Shown here: piece after piece, positions 54,099 through 63,428 of the stretch
Position numbering within the stretch: position 1 is the first letter of the stretch
How the letters are laid out: each line of letters starts with the position of its first letter
NCBI RefSeq assembly: GCF_900169565.1
Contig: NZ_LT828648.1
Span: forward strand, 3,508,501 to 3,572,500
Source of the DNA: Nitrospira japonica
Lineage (GTDB): Bacteria; Nitrospirota; Nitrospiria; Nitrospirales; Nitrospiraceae
Direction of reading: 5' to 3'
DNA: 64,000 nt
Program-made: the position numbers and the translations under genes
Notes under the pieces: model-generated
The model's input: only the letters and a program-made list of their open reading frames with translations
The model's database searches: none
Told to the model about the DNA's origin: nothing

Positions 54099-54692
54099 AT
54101 GGTTAAACCATTCTATTCGCTTCACCTGCCGTGGCTGCTGTGCTGTCTGCTGACGTCCTGCGTCTTTGACGATTCGTCGCCCGACCGTTCCAGCCCCACT
54201 CTTCCTTATGAAGAGTCCACGATTTCCATTCCCGAAATCCGCAAGGCGGCCGAACAGGGTAATCCCGACGCCCAGAACCGGTTGGGCATGCTCTACAGCG
54301 AAGGCCGCGGGGTGCCTCAGGATTACATCCAGGCGAAGCAATGGTTCGACAAAGCGGCTGAGAAAGGACATCCCGGGGCCCAGGTCAATCTCGGCACCTT
54401 GTACTTCCAGGGAAACGGGGCGCCCGAAAGCGAACAGATGGCCCTCTCCTGGTTCCGCCGGGCGGCGGCGCAGGGAGACGCGCTGGCCTTTGCCAAGCTC
54501 GGCTTGATGTATGAGCAGGGCCGTGGCGTTCCCCAGGACTTCATTCAGGCGCACATGTGGTACAACCTGTCGGCGGCGCATGGGGAGAAGAGGGCGATCG
54601 AGCGCCGGGACGCGCTCACCAAACAGATGACCCCCGCCCAGGTCGCCGAAGCGCAGCGGCTGGCTCGGGAGTGGACACCAAAGCAGAAGTAG
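54099..54692 (+). CDS. Sel1-repeat lipoprotein
   Basis: 197 residues from ATG at 54099. Signal LLCCLLTSC with lipobox Cys21, then three Sel1 repeats: NPDAQNRLGMLYSEGRGVPQ, GAQVNLGTLYFQGNGAPESE and FAKLGLMYEQGRGVPQDFIQ. The repeats form an alpha-solenoid for protein binding in the envelope. The C-terminus (EWTPKQK) is polar. Convergent with the nucleotidyltransferase. Confidence 0.9.
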   Translation: MVKPFYSLHLPWLLCCLLTSCVFDDSSPDRSSPTLPYEESTISIPEIRKAAEQGNPDAQNRLGMLYSEGRGVPQDYIQAKQWFDKAAEKGHPGAQVNLGTLYFQGNGAPESEQMALSWFRRAAAQGDALAFAKLGLMYEQGRGVPQDFIQAHMWYNLSAAHGEKRAIERRDALTKQMTPAQVAEAQRLAREWTPKQK

Positions 54693-54698
54693 CCGGGC

Positions 54699-55529
54699 CT
54701 ATCCCCGCCCGCCTTCGCGCATGGCCTTCGCCAGATTCTCGGGCGTGCCGATATCCAAGGGACTCTCGCCCGGCAGGTGCACGGACTGCACCGGGATACC
54801 CGCCGTCAACGCAGCCTGCAACACGACTCCCATCGCCACGTCGCCGCCCGGATCGTTTGCCTTGCTGGTCAAGCGGGAGAAATCGCGTGTGGTCTCGGGG
54901 GACCGCAGGAACCGATGAAGGAATTCCGTGAAGACTCCCGTCCATACGGCACATCCCCACCCATACGACAGCATGGTGGAGGCCGGCTTCATCTCGATGC
55001 GGCGGACCAGACCGTCCTCGTCCGTTTCCACCATGTCCCAGGTCCGCACCTCCGCAATACGATGCAGGCCCAGAACGACGGCCGCACCGGTCCGCTCTTG
55101 CCGCTGGATCAGCCTGGCGTAGACATCGGAGGGGCCGAACAGGATGTCGGGAAATCCGAATGCGATCCGGTAGCGGGACACGAGTGGATAGGCTCGATCG
55201 ATCGTGTCCGGCGGGCCGAGCGAGTCGGAAATGACCACGTAGGCCATGGACATTCCCATGGAAGCCCCGTCGCGAAAATAGTTCGGGATATCCCACTTGC
55301 CCGAGCGGATCACCCAAAAAGCTTTGGCAATCCCCGCGGCTCGGAACTTGTCGAGCAAATACTCGGAGGCGACCTTCGGTCTCGCCAGACCGCTTCGCTC
55401 GTCCCGGACACACTCGATCGGCAAGAGTTCCTTGCTGCAGGGCAACGGCTGAAGCCGCGTGGCCAGGCCGGCCGCCGGAATCAGGCCAACGACTTCGCCG
55501 GCATCATCGCATGATGTCGTTTCACTCAT
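54699..55529 (-). CDS. Sugar-nucleotide pyrophosphorylase-like nucleotidyltransferase
   Basis: 276 residues. N-terminal GLIPAAGLATRLQPLPCSK (15-33) is the NTP-binding loop (GxGxRLxPxT...K type, here with Ala-Thr). Followed by KPKVASEYLLDKF-type and FWVIRSGKWDIPNYF, then GLHRIAEVRTWDMVETDED and the C-terminal DIGTPENLAKAM. Similar to RmlA/GalU-type enzymes that make NDP-sugars, but its sugar is unknown. Confidence 0.8.
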   Translation of the reverse strand: MSETTSCDDAGEVVGLIPAAGLATRLQPLPCSKELLPIECVRDERSGLARPKVASEYLLDKFRAAGIAKAFWVIRSGKWDIPNYFRDGASMGMSMAYVVISDSLGPPDTIDRAYPLVSRYRIAFGFPDILFGPSDVYARLIQRQERTGAAVVLGLHRIAEVRTWDMVETDEDGLVRRIEMKPASTMLSYGWGCAVWTGVFTEFLHRFLRSPETTRDFSRLTSKANDPGGDVAMGVVLQAALTAGIPVQSVHLPGESPLDIGTPENLAKAMREGGRG

Positions 55530-55583
55530 CGAACAGCCCTCTTGACGGATCCGGCGGACACGGAACCGCCGTTCGGCGATCGC

Positions 55584-55976
55584 CTAGGGTTGAAACGAAC
55601 GGGTCTGATGGTCTCGGTTACGGACGACCAGCGACGGACTACCGGCGTCATCCACGCTCAAAACTAACCTGGTCTTACCATCCTTGTCGCGAACGGCCAC
55701 TCCGGTATCCCTCGCGATTCCCACCCACACGCCGCTGATGTCCTGCTCATCGCGAAGCTGGAGATAGGGCTGACCATCCGCTGAAAAAGCCATGACCCCT
55801 CTCGTACGGCCTTTGCCGTCGACCAACTGGAATTCCTGCGCGCGCACGACCTGAAAGGTTGTTTGATCGGACGGTTCCGCGTGGCCCGGCACACCGGTCA
55901 ACGTCGACGCTGCGAAGCCGCCGATCGCGCCCGAAAGTATGCTCGCGACAATGATGCCCTTGCTCGATTGAACCAT
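55584..55976 (-). CDS. Exported or membrane-anchored hypothetical protein
   Basis: 130 residues. N-terminal signal/TM (GIIVASILSGAIGGFAAS), then repeating short beta strands (FQLVDGKGRTRGVMAF, YLQLRDEQDISGVWVGIA, VAVRDKDGKTRLVLSVDD, SLVVRNRDHQTR) of about 20 residues. A periplasmic beta-roll-type protein; no function is known. ATG after AGGAGG. Confidence 0.75.
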   Translation of the reverse strand: MVQSSKGIIVASILSGAIGGFAASTLTGVPGHAEPSDQTTFQVVRAQEFQLVDGKGRTRGVMAFSADGQPYLQLRDEQDISGVWVGIARDTGVAVRDKDGKTRLVLSVDDAGSPSLVVRNRDHQTRSFQP

Positions 55977-56057
55977 GCCTGTCCTCCTTGTGTTGAACGG
56001 CGCCTCGGCGTCGCTCCTAAATATCCAACGGATAGAACCGGCACGTGACGCGCACGA

Positions 56058-57233
56058 TCATCCGCCGACGATTTCTTGATAGTAGGCTTCCAGCATCGCG
56101 GCGCGCGCCGGTTCGACGATCACCAGTTGGCGCCGGTCGAACGTGTTGGCACAATACACATACCGACCCTCGTCGAACTGCCCGTACTCCGCATGCAGTT
56201 GCCGTCCGTCTGCTTCGGAGCGGGTCTGTTCCCTGATGACGATACGACCACTCAACCTCTGCCAAACCGATTGCGCCGACGGATGGTGATTTTCATAGAG
56301 CGGCGCGTCAGAACCGGCTGCCGGGGGACCGGCTGACGGACTGAACGGAGACCCCTCGTCAGGCTCCGGCGTTTCGTTCCACTCCACCGTGGCATCTCCG
56401 TTTTTCCGCATCGTGTAGAACGGCCCGTCCTCGGCAACCTCCTCCACGAGGTTATAGCGGACGGGGCGAGACGGTTCGGTTTGAACCAACCCGCGCGCCG
56501 CCAGGGCCCGTTGAAACGGGACACGCCGCGACAGCTGGCGCGTCTTTTCAAGTGCGACCATGCGCCCATCCGCGGCCAGAAGCGAGCAGAGTCCGTCGAG
56601 CCGGGGACCGATCCCCGTCCGCTCCTCGAATTCCCGCTGAACGGCGGCATCCCGATCCCGTTCGAACGTCCTCCAATCGAGACTCGGCAGGCCGGGATCC
56701 TGCTCCGCCTGCACCAACGCATGGGTCGCTACTACCAGATCAACCGTCACCGACGGGCGTCGCTCCACGATGTCGAGGCACTCGAATCGAACGTTCCGCA
56801 GGCCGAGCGTCGCCGCCTGCTCTTCGGCCCGACGTACCGATGTCGTCGACCGATCAACCCCGAGGAATGAAACGTGAGGAAACCGTCTGGCGTAGAACGT
56901 CGTCAAAATACCGGGGCCGCAACCGAAGTCGAGGACCGATGCCGCGCGACCGATCCGCTCCGCGGTCAACGCTCCGACCGTCAAGTAGTACTCATACCGC
57001 TGGCTGTACAGGACCGGAAGAATTCGAGGTTCGGCCGTCGCGTCGTAAAAGGCGATTTCGGCGGCGCCGGTCCCCTGCCGCTTTTGCTCAATTTGGCGGT
57101 GAAGGATCGAGAGGTCGTCGGCGGAAAGAGTTTGCCGCTGCCAGTGGAAATAGGCCTCGTCGGAGTCGAACCGCCGAAGCTTCCAAAACTCCAAGTGCGC
57201 GTTGAGCGCTCGTTGCAGCGAGTCACCGATCAT
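56058..57233 (-). CDS. SAM-dependent methyltransferase with extra C-terminal domain
   Basis: 391 residues. Rossmann motif I VLDFGCGPGILTTFYARRF (about 99-117), then FLGVDRSTTSV and VRFECLDIVERRPSVTVDLV. The N-terminal 95 residues are helical. After about 300 residues comes an acidic Pro-rich linker and a C-terminal beta domain (GRIVIREQTRSEADGRQLHA, GRYVYCANTFDRRQLVIVEP) resembling a WGR-like fold. The substrate is unknown. Confidence 0.75.
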   Translation of the reverse strand: MIGDSLQRALNAHLEFWKLRRFDSDEAYFHWQRQTLSADDLSILHRQIEQKRQGTGAAEIAFYDATAEPRILPVLYSQRYEYYLTVGALTAERIGRAASVLDFGCGPGILTTFYARRFPHVSFLGVDRSTTSVRRAEEQAATLGLRNVRFECLDIVERRPSVTVDLVVATHALVQAEQDPGLPSLDWRTFERDRDAAVQREFEERTGIGPRLDGLCSLLAADGRMVALEKTRQLSRRVPFQRALAARGLVQTEPSRPVRYNLVEEVAEDGPFYTMRKNGDATVEWNETPEPDEGSPFSPSAGPPAAGSDAPLYENHHPSAQSVWQRLSGRIVIREQTRSEADGRQLHAEYGQFDEGRYVYCANTFDRRQLVIVEPARAAMLEAYYQEIVGG

Positions 57234-57303
57234 CGATCCTCAAAGCGCCTGCTCACAACGGCACCATTCTCACCCACCCACCCTGGCGCAGAGACGCGCC
57301 ACT

Positions 57304-57410
57304 CCTCAAGCAAGGCCGCAAGGAGCAAGGACCACGAGGCGTACGCGGTGAGGGTACGTTGAGTGGTTCGAGCGACTGAGAACGCAGCCAGAGAGCGTTT
57401 CAGCAGGCGT
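57304..57410. repeat. Putative dispersed intergenic repeat with two hairpins
   Basis: CAAGCAAGGCCGCAAGGAG, then CGTAC (57340-57344) and GTACG (57354-57358) as one stem, and AACGC (57381-57385) with GCGTT (57395-57399) as a second. From memory, very similar elements recur between genes of Nitrospira genomes, usually just after a gene, as here after the ProA-like gene. That identity is recollection, not checked. It may act at the RNA level as a 3' structure. Confidence 0.45.
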
Positions 57411-58775
57411 TCATGGTCGCTTCAGCATGATGGCGTCAAAATAGGCTTCCGGAACCGGGTGCGGCAGACGCAACTGGCCGCTGCCGAACGTCACGTACTT
57501 CTCGCAGGTCAGTTGCTCGAGTCCGACCGGTCCCTTCGCATGAAGGCGCGACGTGCTGAGACCGATGTCCGCACCGAGCCCGAACCCGTCGCCTGCGTTC
57601 AGCCGAGACGACGCATTGACCATGACCGAAGCGGCATCGACCTCGCGCGTAAATCGCATGGCGGACGCGTAATTGGTGGTGGCGATGACGGCGGTCAGCA
57701 CCGGTCCGTGCTGGGCGATGTGTTGCAGGGCCTCGTCCAGGCCGGTCACCATCTTGACGGCCAACAGGCGTCGTTCGAACTGCGTCGTCCAGTCTTCCTC
57801 CGCGGCCGGCTTGATGGAAGTGTGGCCGCTCATGGCCATCTGTCCCATCAATGCGATGGTCTTCGGACACCCGCGCACTTCGATCTTGAATTCATCGAGG
57901 AGCCGGTTGATGAGCGCCGCCAAAAACTGCCGGGCCACCACCTGCTGGACCAGCAGCGTGTCGAGCGCGTTCGACGCGCCGGCCAGCTGTGCTTTGGAGT
58001 TGATGGCGATGTTCTGCGCCATGGGAATATCGGTGTCGGCATCGACGTAGAGATGATTCAAGCCTCCGTCGTGACAGAGTACCGGCATCCTGGCTCCATC
58101 GAGCACCGCCTTGCGCAAGCCCGGACCGCCTCGCGGGATGATCGCGTCGAGATGTTTGCCCGCCCGAATCAGTTCGACCGCCACCTCTTTCTCCTGACGC
58201 TCCACCAGCACCCAAGCGCCCGCCGGCACGCCTTCCCCCTGCGCGGCTTCCTTGAGTCCTTTGCCGATGACCTCGTGCGTCAGCGCCCATTCCGGTGCGC
58301 CGCGGAAAATGCAGGGATTGCCCGCTTTGAGACAGAGCGCGATGGATTCGACGGTGACCAACGGCTTTCGTTCCGAAATCACGCCGATCACCCCGATGGG
58401 CACACGCACGCGCGAGACCTGTAGCCCGTCCGGCCGTTCCCATTTGGCGGTCACCGCGCCGACCGGATCGGCCGAGTCCGCAATGGTCCGAAGACGCTCC
58501 GCCATCTCCTTGATATCGTCGGCCTGAATGCGCACTCTCGCGACCGCTGCCTTGAGAGGATCCTTGTTCGATTCGCCTTCGAACGACTTGCCCAACGCAT
58601 CGACGTCCCGATCGTTGGCGGCGAGGATTGCTTCGGCATCCGCTTCGATGCGGTCGGCCATGGCTCGAATAGCCTTGTCTTTGACCGGTCCAGGCAACAA
58701 CGCGACGGGTGGAGCCATTTTTCTAATTTCTTTCAAGAGTTTATCGACATATATCTTCACTGGAACTTCAGGCAT
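57411..58775 (-). CDS. ProA-like aldehyde dehydrogenase, nucleophile Cys replaced by Ser
   Basis: 454 residues, resembling glutamate-5-semialdehyde dehydrogenase throughout: PIGVIGVISERKPLVTVES, ALCLKAGNPCIFRG, IIPRGGPGLRKAV, HLYVDADTDI, ASSRLNAGDGFGLGADIG and LHAKGPVGLEQLT. In true ProA the catalytic residue lies in NxKxQRPxxCN. Here it reads NSKAQLAGASN, with Ser268 in place of Cys. So it may not reduce glutamyl phosphate, or may be a divergent relative. The canonical proBA is not in this window. Confidence 0.75.
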   Translation of the reverse strand: MPEVPVKIYVDKLLKEIRKMAPPVALLPGPVKDKAIRAMADRIEADAEAILAANDRDVDALGKSFEGESNKDPLKAAVARVRIQADDIKEMAERLRTIADSADPVGAVTAKWERPDGLQVSRVRVPIGVIGVISERKPLVTVESIALCLKAGNPCIFRGAPEWALTHEVIGKGLKEAAQGEGVPAGAWVLVERQEKEVAVELIRAGKHLDAIIPRGGPGLRKAVLDGARMPVLCHDGGLNHLYVDADTDIPMAQNIAINSKAQLAGASNALDTLLVQQVVARQFLAALINRLLDEFKIEVRGCPKTIALMGQMAMSGHTSIKPAAEEDWTTQFERRLLAVKMVTGLDEALQHIAQHGPVLTAVIATTNYASAMRFTREVDAASVMVNASSRLNAGDGFGLGADIGLSTSRLHAKGPVGLEQLTCEKYVTFGSGQLRLPHPVPEAYFDAIMLKRP

Positions 58776-58848
58776 CGGATCCTCCGTATCCTAAGGTCTT
58801 GCTGCGCGCCGGCGAACTATAGCACGCGATTTTTCAGACAGTAAACCG

Positions 58849-60144
58849 TCACCCCGTCGCTTCGGAGGCGGCCGTTCCGGCCCGTCGTCTTCGATCTTCC
58901 TGTCGTGCAAGCGACCATCCCAACCAGGCCCAGCAGCAGGCGATTGGAACCAGTATCCACGAAATCTGCGCAGCCGACACCCCGAGAGCCTTCACGGCAT
59001 TGACGACCCACCCGGTCACGGCATCGCCTCCACGCGAGACCGCCGTATCGATGAAGTTTTTCGCTTTGTATTTCTCCTCGCGGGTGACGACCGTGAAAAG
59101 CACCTCACGGGCCGGCTTGGAGACGGCATATTCCCCCACACGCCGAACGACCGTAAACAGCGCGTAGAACACCAGCACGGGAGCCGCCCCGATCAGGGCA
59201 AACCCTGCGGCGCTGGCGAGAGGCAGGGCGACAAGCGCCGCCGCCAATCCAAGCCGGCCGATCACCTGGCCGGTGACGAACAGCTGCGTCAGGAACGTGA
59301 TGACATTGACGGCAAGATCGATCGTGGCGAAGAGTCTGGTACGGCCCTCCGGAGAGGGAATCTGCTCGCTGACCAGCCGCGTTTGCTCCAGATAGAGAAA
59401 CGTCGCCGTCGTGGTGAGGCAAAACAGATAGAGACAGATCCCCAGCAAATACGGCGAGGAGACGGCCAGTCGAACTCCCTCCCACATGCCGCCTCCGAGC
59501 GGGTGGCCAGACTGAACGCCCTGGACTCCCGGTCGGGCCGACGCCCATTCGTGCAGGCGGTAGATACAGAACCCGCAGCCGGCGAGAAATCCCGCCGACA
59601 CCAGCATCAGCCACGGGATGGGCGCCAGATAGGTGACGGTCGCGGCCAAGACCGGCCCGCACATGGCGCCCGTACTGCCTCCGGCGGCGATCACCGCGAA
59701 CAACCTGGCTCCTTGAGAAGGCGTAAAGAGGTCGGCCATGAAGCTCCAAAATACCGAGACGACGAACAGGTTGAAGACGGACAGCCAGACGAAGAACATG
59801 CGCGCGACCCACGAGGGCGTCGTGTGGCTGATCATGAGCAGAAAAAAGCCGATGAGATTGGCCCCGAAAAACGTATAGACGCTCAGCAGCAGGCGATTGC
59901 GTGGCACATGGGAGGAGAGATAGCCGAACAACGGCGTCACGACCAGCAGCGTGACAAACGTGGCAGTCATCATCCAGGGAAGATGCTGGACACCGCCTTC
60001 GATCGCCATCTCGTCCCGCACCGGACGAAGAATGTAGTACCCGCACAGCAGGCAGAAAAAGTAGAAGAACGACCATGCCACCGGCACGATCTCCTCGGAT
60101 TCCGCCCCGGTTACGGCTTGAATGGTCGAGCGCAGATGCGTCAC
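58849..60144 (-). CDS. Nucleotide-carrier-like MFS transporter
   Basis: 431 residues from GTG at 60144, with about 12 membrane helices. [25 protein letters not shown] at the N-terminus and [33 protein letters not shown] recall the TLC/Npt-type (ATP/ADP carrier-like) group. That group assignment is from pattern memory. The substrate could be a nucleotide or a metabolite. The ProA-like gene follows on the same strand, 73 bases away. Confidence 0.7.
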   Translation of the reverse strand: MTHLRSTIQAVTGAESEEIVPVAWSFFYFFCLLCGYYILRPVRDEMAIEGGVQHLPWMMTATFVTLLVVTPLFGYLSSHVPRNRLLLSVYTFFGANLIGFFLLMISHTTPSWVARMFFVWLSVFNLFVVSVFWSFMADLFTPSQGARLFAVIAAGGSTGAMCGPVLAATVTYLAPIPWLMLVSAGFLAGCGFCIYRLHEWASARPGVQGVQSGHPLGGGMWEGVRLAVSSPYLLGICLYLFCLTTTATFLYLEQTRLVSEQIPSPEGRTRLFATIDLAVNVITFLTQLFVTGQVIGRLGLAAALVALPLASAAGFALIGAAPVLVFYALFTVVRRVGEYAVSKPAREVLFTVVTREEKYKAKNFIDTAVSRGGDAVTGWVVNAVKALGVSAAQISWILVPIACCWAWLGWSLARQEDRRRRAGTAASEATG

Positions 60145-60251
60145 AGGGCGGCATCCTGACGGGCGCGCTCCGAGGGTGCAAGCGGAAAATCGACGGACGA
60201 GGGTCGGACCGGGACTTTTTTCCCGCCCTCCGCTGTGGTATGCACTCAGGG

Positions 60252-61286
60252 ATGACGTTGATCGACCTTCGCAGCGACACGGTGACCAAACCGACCACGG
60301 CGATGCGGAAAGCCATGGCACAGGCCGACGTCGGCGACGACGTCTATGGAGAGGATCCGACCGTCAACAAGCTTCAGGATGCCGTCGCGGCCCTACTCGG
60401 GAAAAAGGCCGCCCTCTTCGTCCCCTCCGGCACCATGGCCAATCAGTTGGCCATCCGCGTGCACACGCAGCCGGGGCAGGAAGTCATCGCGGAAAGCAAG
60501 GCCCACATCGTCCGGTATGAGCAGGGAGCGGCCGCCGCCCTCTCGGGCGTGCAACTGCACTGCATCCCCGGAGACCGCGGGCTCGTGGGCGCCGATCTCG
60601 TCGAAGCCGCGATCCGGCCGAGCGATCCCCACACCGTTCGAACCGCGCTGATCTGCCTCGAAAACACACACAACGGCGGCGGCGGCACGATCTATCCCCT
60701 CTCGACAATCGAACGGATCAGAGCCGTCGCCGTAGACCGCCGGATCCCGATGCATCTGGACGGTGCGAGGTTGTTCAATGCGGTGACGGCAACCACGCTG
60801 CCGGCCGCATCCTATGCCCAGCATTTCGAAACCGTTTCACTCTGCCTGTCGAAGGGATTGGGCGCGCCGGCCGGCTCGCTCCTTGCGAGCAACGACCTCG
60901 CGCTCATCGAGCGGGCCCGCCGGTTCAGGAGAATGTACGGAGGCGCCATGCGCCAAGCCGGCGTGCTCGCCGCCGCCGGACTCTATGCGTTGGAACATCA
61001 CGTCGCGCGTCTGAAGACGGACCATGACAATGCCAAACGCCTCGCCAGGCGGCTTCAGCACATTCCCGCCATCACGATCAGTCCGCAGCACGTCGAGACG
61101 AACATCATCGTCTTCGACGTCCCGGGCCATCGCCTCGCGCCCGCCGCGCTCGTCGCGGCCCTCAAGCAGGAAGGCGTGCTGATCAACGCGGTCGGCGGAA
61201 CGAGTTTCCGCGCCGTGACCCATCTGGACGTCTCGACGGAGGCGATCGATCAAGCCGCCGACGTCTTCGCACGCGTACTCAGGTGA
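60252..61286 (+). CDS. ltaE: Low-specificity L-threonine aldolase
   Basis: 344 residues from ATG at 60252; an ATG at 60240 would add four. [44 protein letters not shown] (Asp170 with PLP nitrogen) and [13 protein letters not shown] with Schiff-base Lys201. It makes glycine and acetaldehyde from threonine. Divergent from the transporter gene. Confidence 0.93.
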   Translation: MTLIDLRSDTVTKPTTAMRKAMAQADVGDDVYGEDPTVNKLQDAVAALLGKKAALFVPSGTMANQLAIRVHTQPGQEVIAESKAHIVRYEQGAAAALSGVQLHCIPGDRGLVGADLVEAAIRPSDPHTVRTALICLENTHNGGGGTIYPLSTIERIRAVAVDRRIPMHLDGARLFNAVTATTLPAASYAQHFETVSLCLSKGLGAPAGSLLASNDLALIERARRFRRMYGGAMRQAGVLAAAGLYALEHHVARLKTDHDNAKRLARRLQHIPAITISPQHVETNIIVFDVPGHRLAPAALVAALKQEGVLINAVGGTSFRAVTHLDVSTEAIDQAADVFARVLR

Positions 61287-61323
61287 CCACCGCGCATTGA
61301 CAGTGCCGCCACCCAAATCTAGA

Positions 61324-61635
61324 ATGCCTGACGTCGATGCGGCCGGACTCGAAGATACCGAATCTATCCGCCGCACCGACGCACTCTCGAAGCCGAAAGG
61401 AATCATGCCGCCGCTGGAAGCCGTGTCCTTCGCCCAGATCAGCCGAATCCTCGAATTGACCGACCGTCTCGGCCTGAACCGTGAATGGGTGGAAATTCCT
61501 CTTTCTCCTGAACGACCCGGCCTCGTACGGCGACTGACAAATGGAAAGCTTGAGATCGTGGTCGACGCGGACGAACCGTTCGAACACTGGCTCGCTTCCC
61601 TCGAAACACGCATTCTCGAGACCCAGCGATCATAA
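61324..61635 (+). CDS. Hypothetical protein
   Basis: 103 residues from ATG at 61324; ATG at 61405 (AAAGGA nearby) would give 76. The N-terminal part is polar and disordered. From 28 on it is compact (LEAVSFAQISRILELTDRLG, WVEIPLSPERPG, GKLEIVVDADEPFEHWLAS). No family is recognised. Upstream of the nucleotidyltransferase gene. Confidence 0.55.
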   Translation: MPDVDAAGLEDTESIRRTDALSKPKGIMPPLEAVSFAQISRILELTDRLGLNREWVEIPLSPERPGLVRRLTNGKLEIVVDADEPFEHWLASLETRILETQRS

Positions 61636-61654
61636 GAAACCGAGGCCGTACGTG

Positions 61655-62440
61655 ATGGACACCGACCCAACCAAGACACTGCCGAGCCGTGAAGAGCTGC
61701 AGGCCGAACTCCTGGACGTTCCCGAACCGCCCGAGCAGCCGGAGCCGGTCGATGAACCGGGATTCGAAGAACTCGTACAACTGGCGCTGCGCCATGCGAA
61801 GGGACGCAGAGGGGGCGATCTCGTCAGCGTCATCCTCATCGGTTCCGGGGCCCGGCGCTCCGTCACGGCGCACAGCGATATCGACCTGATCGCGTTGGTC
61901 AAGGGTCAGGCCGATGCGCACGAGATCGTGCGGGTCGCGGCCCGGCTGGCGGACATCCGCTATTATGGACATCGGGATCTGGAAGACGAACTCGCCTATT
62001 CGCCCCGCCTGCCCCCGCTTCTGCGCAAGAGCCGGATCTTGTTCGACCATGACGCGATCGGCGCCAAACTGATCGATCGGGCCAACCAGCGGTTCCGCCA
62101 GGGACCGGCTCCCTCCAGCGTCAACGAACAAATTCGCCTGAAGGCGCAGTGCCTGCACTGGCTCGGCAAAGCCCAGGATCTGGCGGACAAGCCCGCCACG
62201 GCCAATTATCTGATGATGATGTTCTTCGACGAATACTCGAATGCGTTCTTTCGTCTGAAGGGCCTGTGGTTGACTCCCCCGGCCGATCTGCTGCGCTTCA
62301 TCTCGTCCCGCGATCAATCCCTGGGTGAATTGGTCGGCAAGTTTCTTACCGCGGGCACCCTTCCGGAGCGACTGAATATCGGGCGTGACTTGGCGGATCT
62401 GCTGTTCCGGGAGGTGCCGAACCCCGCCAGAATCGACTGA
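61655..62440 (+). CDS. MNT-type nucleotidyltransferase with helical C-terminal domain
   Basis: 261 residues from ATG at 61655. Polar N-terminus, then the pol-beta-type signature LIGSGARRSVTAHSDIDLIAL (about 60-80) with GS and DxD. The following helical part (ANYLMMMFFDEYSNAFFRLKG) resembles HEPN-type domains. MNT-HEPN pairs usually are toxin-antitoxin, but in one polypeptide they may be antibiotic-type nucleotidyltransferases. The role is unclear. Confidence 0.7.
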   Translation: MDTDPTKTLPSREELQAELLDVPEPPEQPEPVDEPGFEELVQLALRHAKGRRGGDLVSVILIGSGARRSVTAHSDIDLIALVKGQADAHEIVRVAARLADIRYYGHRDLEDELAYSPRLPPLLRKSRILFDHDAIGAKLIDRANQRFRQGPAPSSVNEQIRLKAQCLHWLGKAQDLADKPATANYLMMMFFDEYSNAFFRLKGLWLTPPADLLRFISSRDQSLGELVGKFLTAGTLPERLNIGRDLADLLFREVPNPARID

Positions 62441-62522
62441 CGGCGCGACACCGTCCCGCCGCACGGCACGCACGGCGTCGGCTCATCGACGGCCGATCCC
62501 GCGAACGAACAACGAGAAGATC

Positions 62523-63416
62523 ATGGAGCTGGGATTCATCGGGCTCGGGAAGATGGGCATGAACATGGTGACCCGTCTGCGCCGCGATCAACACCGCGTG
62601 GTGGTCTACGATCGTTCGGCCGACCTGGTCAGCCAGGCCACGACGCACGGCTGCATCCCCGCCTCCTCGCTCGCCGACCTCACCGCACAATTGAATGCGC
62701 CGAGAGCCGTCTGGTGCATGGTGCCGGCCGGAGCGCCGACCGAAGAGACGATTCGGGCGCTCGGAACCCTGCTGAAATCCGGCGACACGATCATTGACGG
62801 AGGCAACACGAACTTCCATGACGACGTCCGCCGGGCCGACGAGCTCAAGGGCAAAGGCATCGCCTACCTCGACGCGGGAACCAGCGGCGGCGTCTGGGGC
62901 CTCGAGGCGGGATATTGCCTGATGGTGGGAGGAGACAAGGCGGCGGTGGAGCGCCTCGCGCCCGTCTTCACGACCCTGACTCCCGAAAACGGATGGGCTC
63001 ACATGGGCGCCGTGGGATCCGGACATTACGTCAAGATGGTGCATAACGGTATCGAGTACAGCATGATGCAGGGATATGCCGAGGGGTTCGAATTGATGTC
63101 GAAGAGCGACTATCGCCTCGATTTGCCCCGCATCGCCGACTTGTGGATGCAAGGGAGCGTCGTCCGGTCCTGGTTGTTGGAATTGGCCGCCGGCGCCCTC
63201 AAGGAAAATCCCAAGCTGGATCATCTCAAGGGCTTCGTGCAGGACTCGGGGGAAGGGCGCTGGATGATCGCGGATGCCATCGAAAAGGGAGTGCCGGTTC
63301 CGACGCTGGCCTCCGCCCTCTTCACCCGGTTCCGCTCCCGTCAGGACGATTCATTCGCGGAAAAGATGCTGGCGGCTCTGCGCAACGCATTCGGCGGACA
63401 CGCGGTCAAACGGTAA
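62523..63416 (+). CDS. gnd: 6-phosphogluconate dehydrogenase, decarboxylating, short form
   Basis: 297 residues from ATG at 62523. N-terminal NAD-type loop GFIGLGKMGMNM, then IDGGNTNFHDD and GTSGGVWGLEAGYCLMVGG, which is the substrate-binding signature, and HYVKMVHNGIEYSMMQ with catalytic Lys. The length of about 300 and GFIGLGKMG fit the NAD-preferring short Gnd (YqeC-like). Cotranscribed with zwf, 12 bases downstream. Confidence 0.93.
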   Translation: MELGFIGLGKMGMNMVTRLRRDQHRVVVYDRSADLVSQATTHGCIPASSLADLTAQLNAPRAVWCMVPAGAPTEETIRALGTLLKSGDTIIDGGNTNFHDDVRRADELKGKGIAYLDAGTSGGVWGLEAGYCLMVGGDKAAVERLAPVFTTLTPENGWAHMGAVGSGHYVKMVHNGIEYSMMQGYAEGFELMSKSDYRLDLPRIADLWMQGSVVRSWLLELAAGALKENPKLDHLKGFVQDSGEGRWMIADAIEKGVPVPTLASALFTRFRSRQDDSFAEKMLAALRNAFGGHAVKR

Positions 63417-63428
63417 CCGGTCTTTGCC

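Noticed and set aside
57363-58424. A 353-codon plus-strand frame opposite the ProA-like gene
   Set aside because: His/Arg/Asp-rich antisense shadow with no recognisable motif.
61439-62473. A 344-codon minus-strand frame opposite the nucleotidyltransferase
   Set aside because: Shadow of the plus-strand gene that carries the clear GS...DxD signature.
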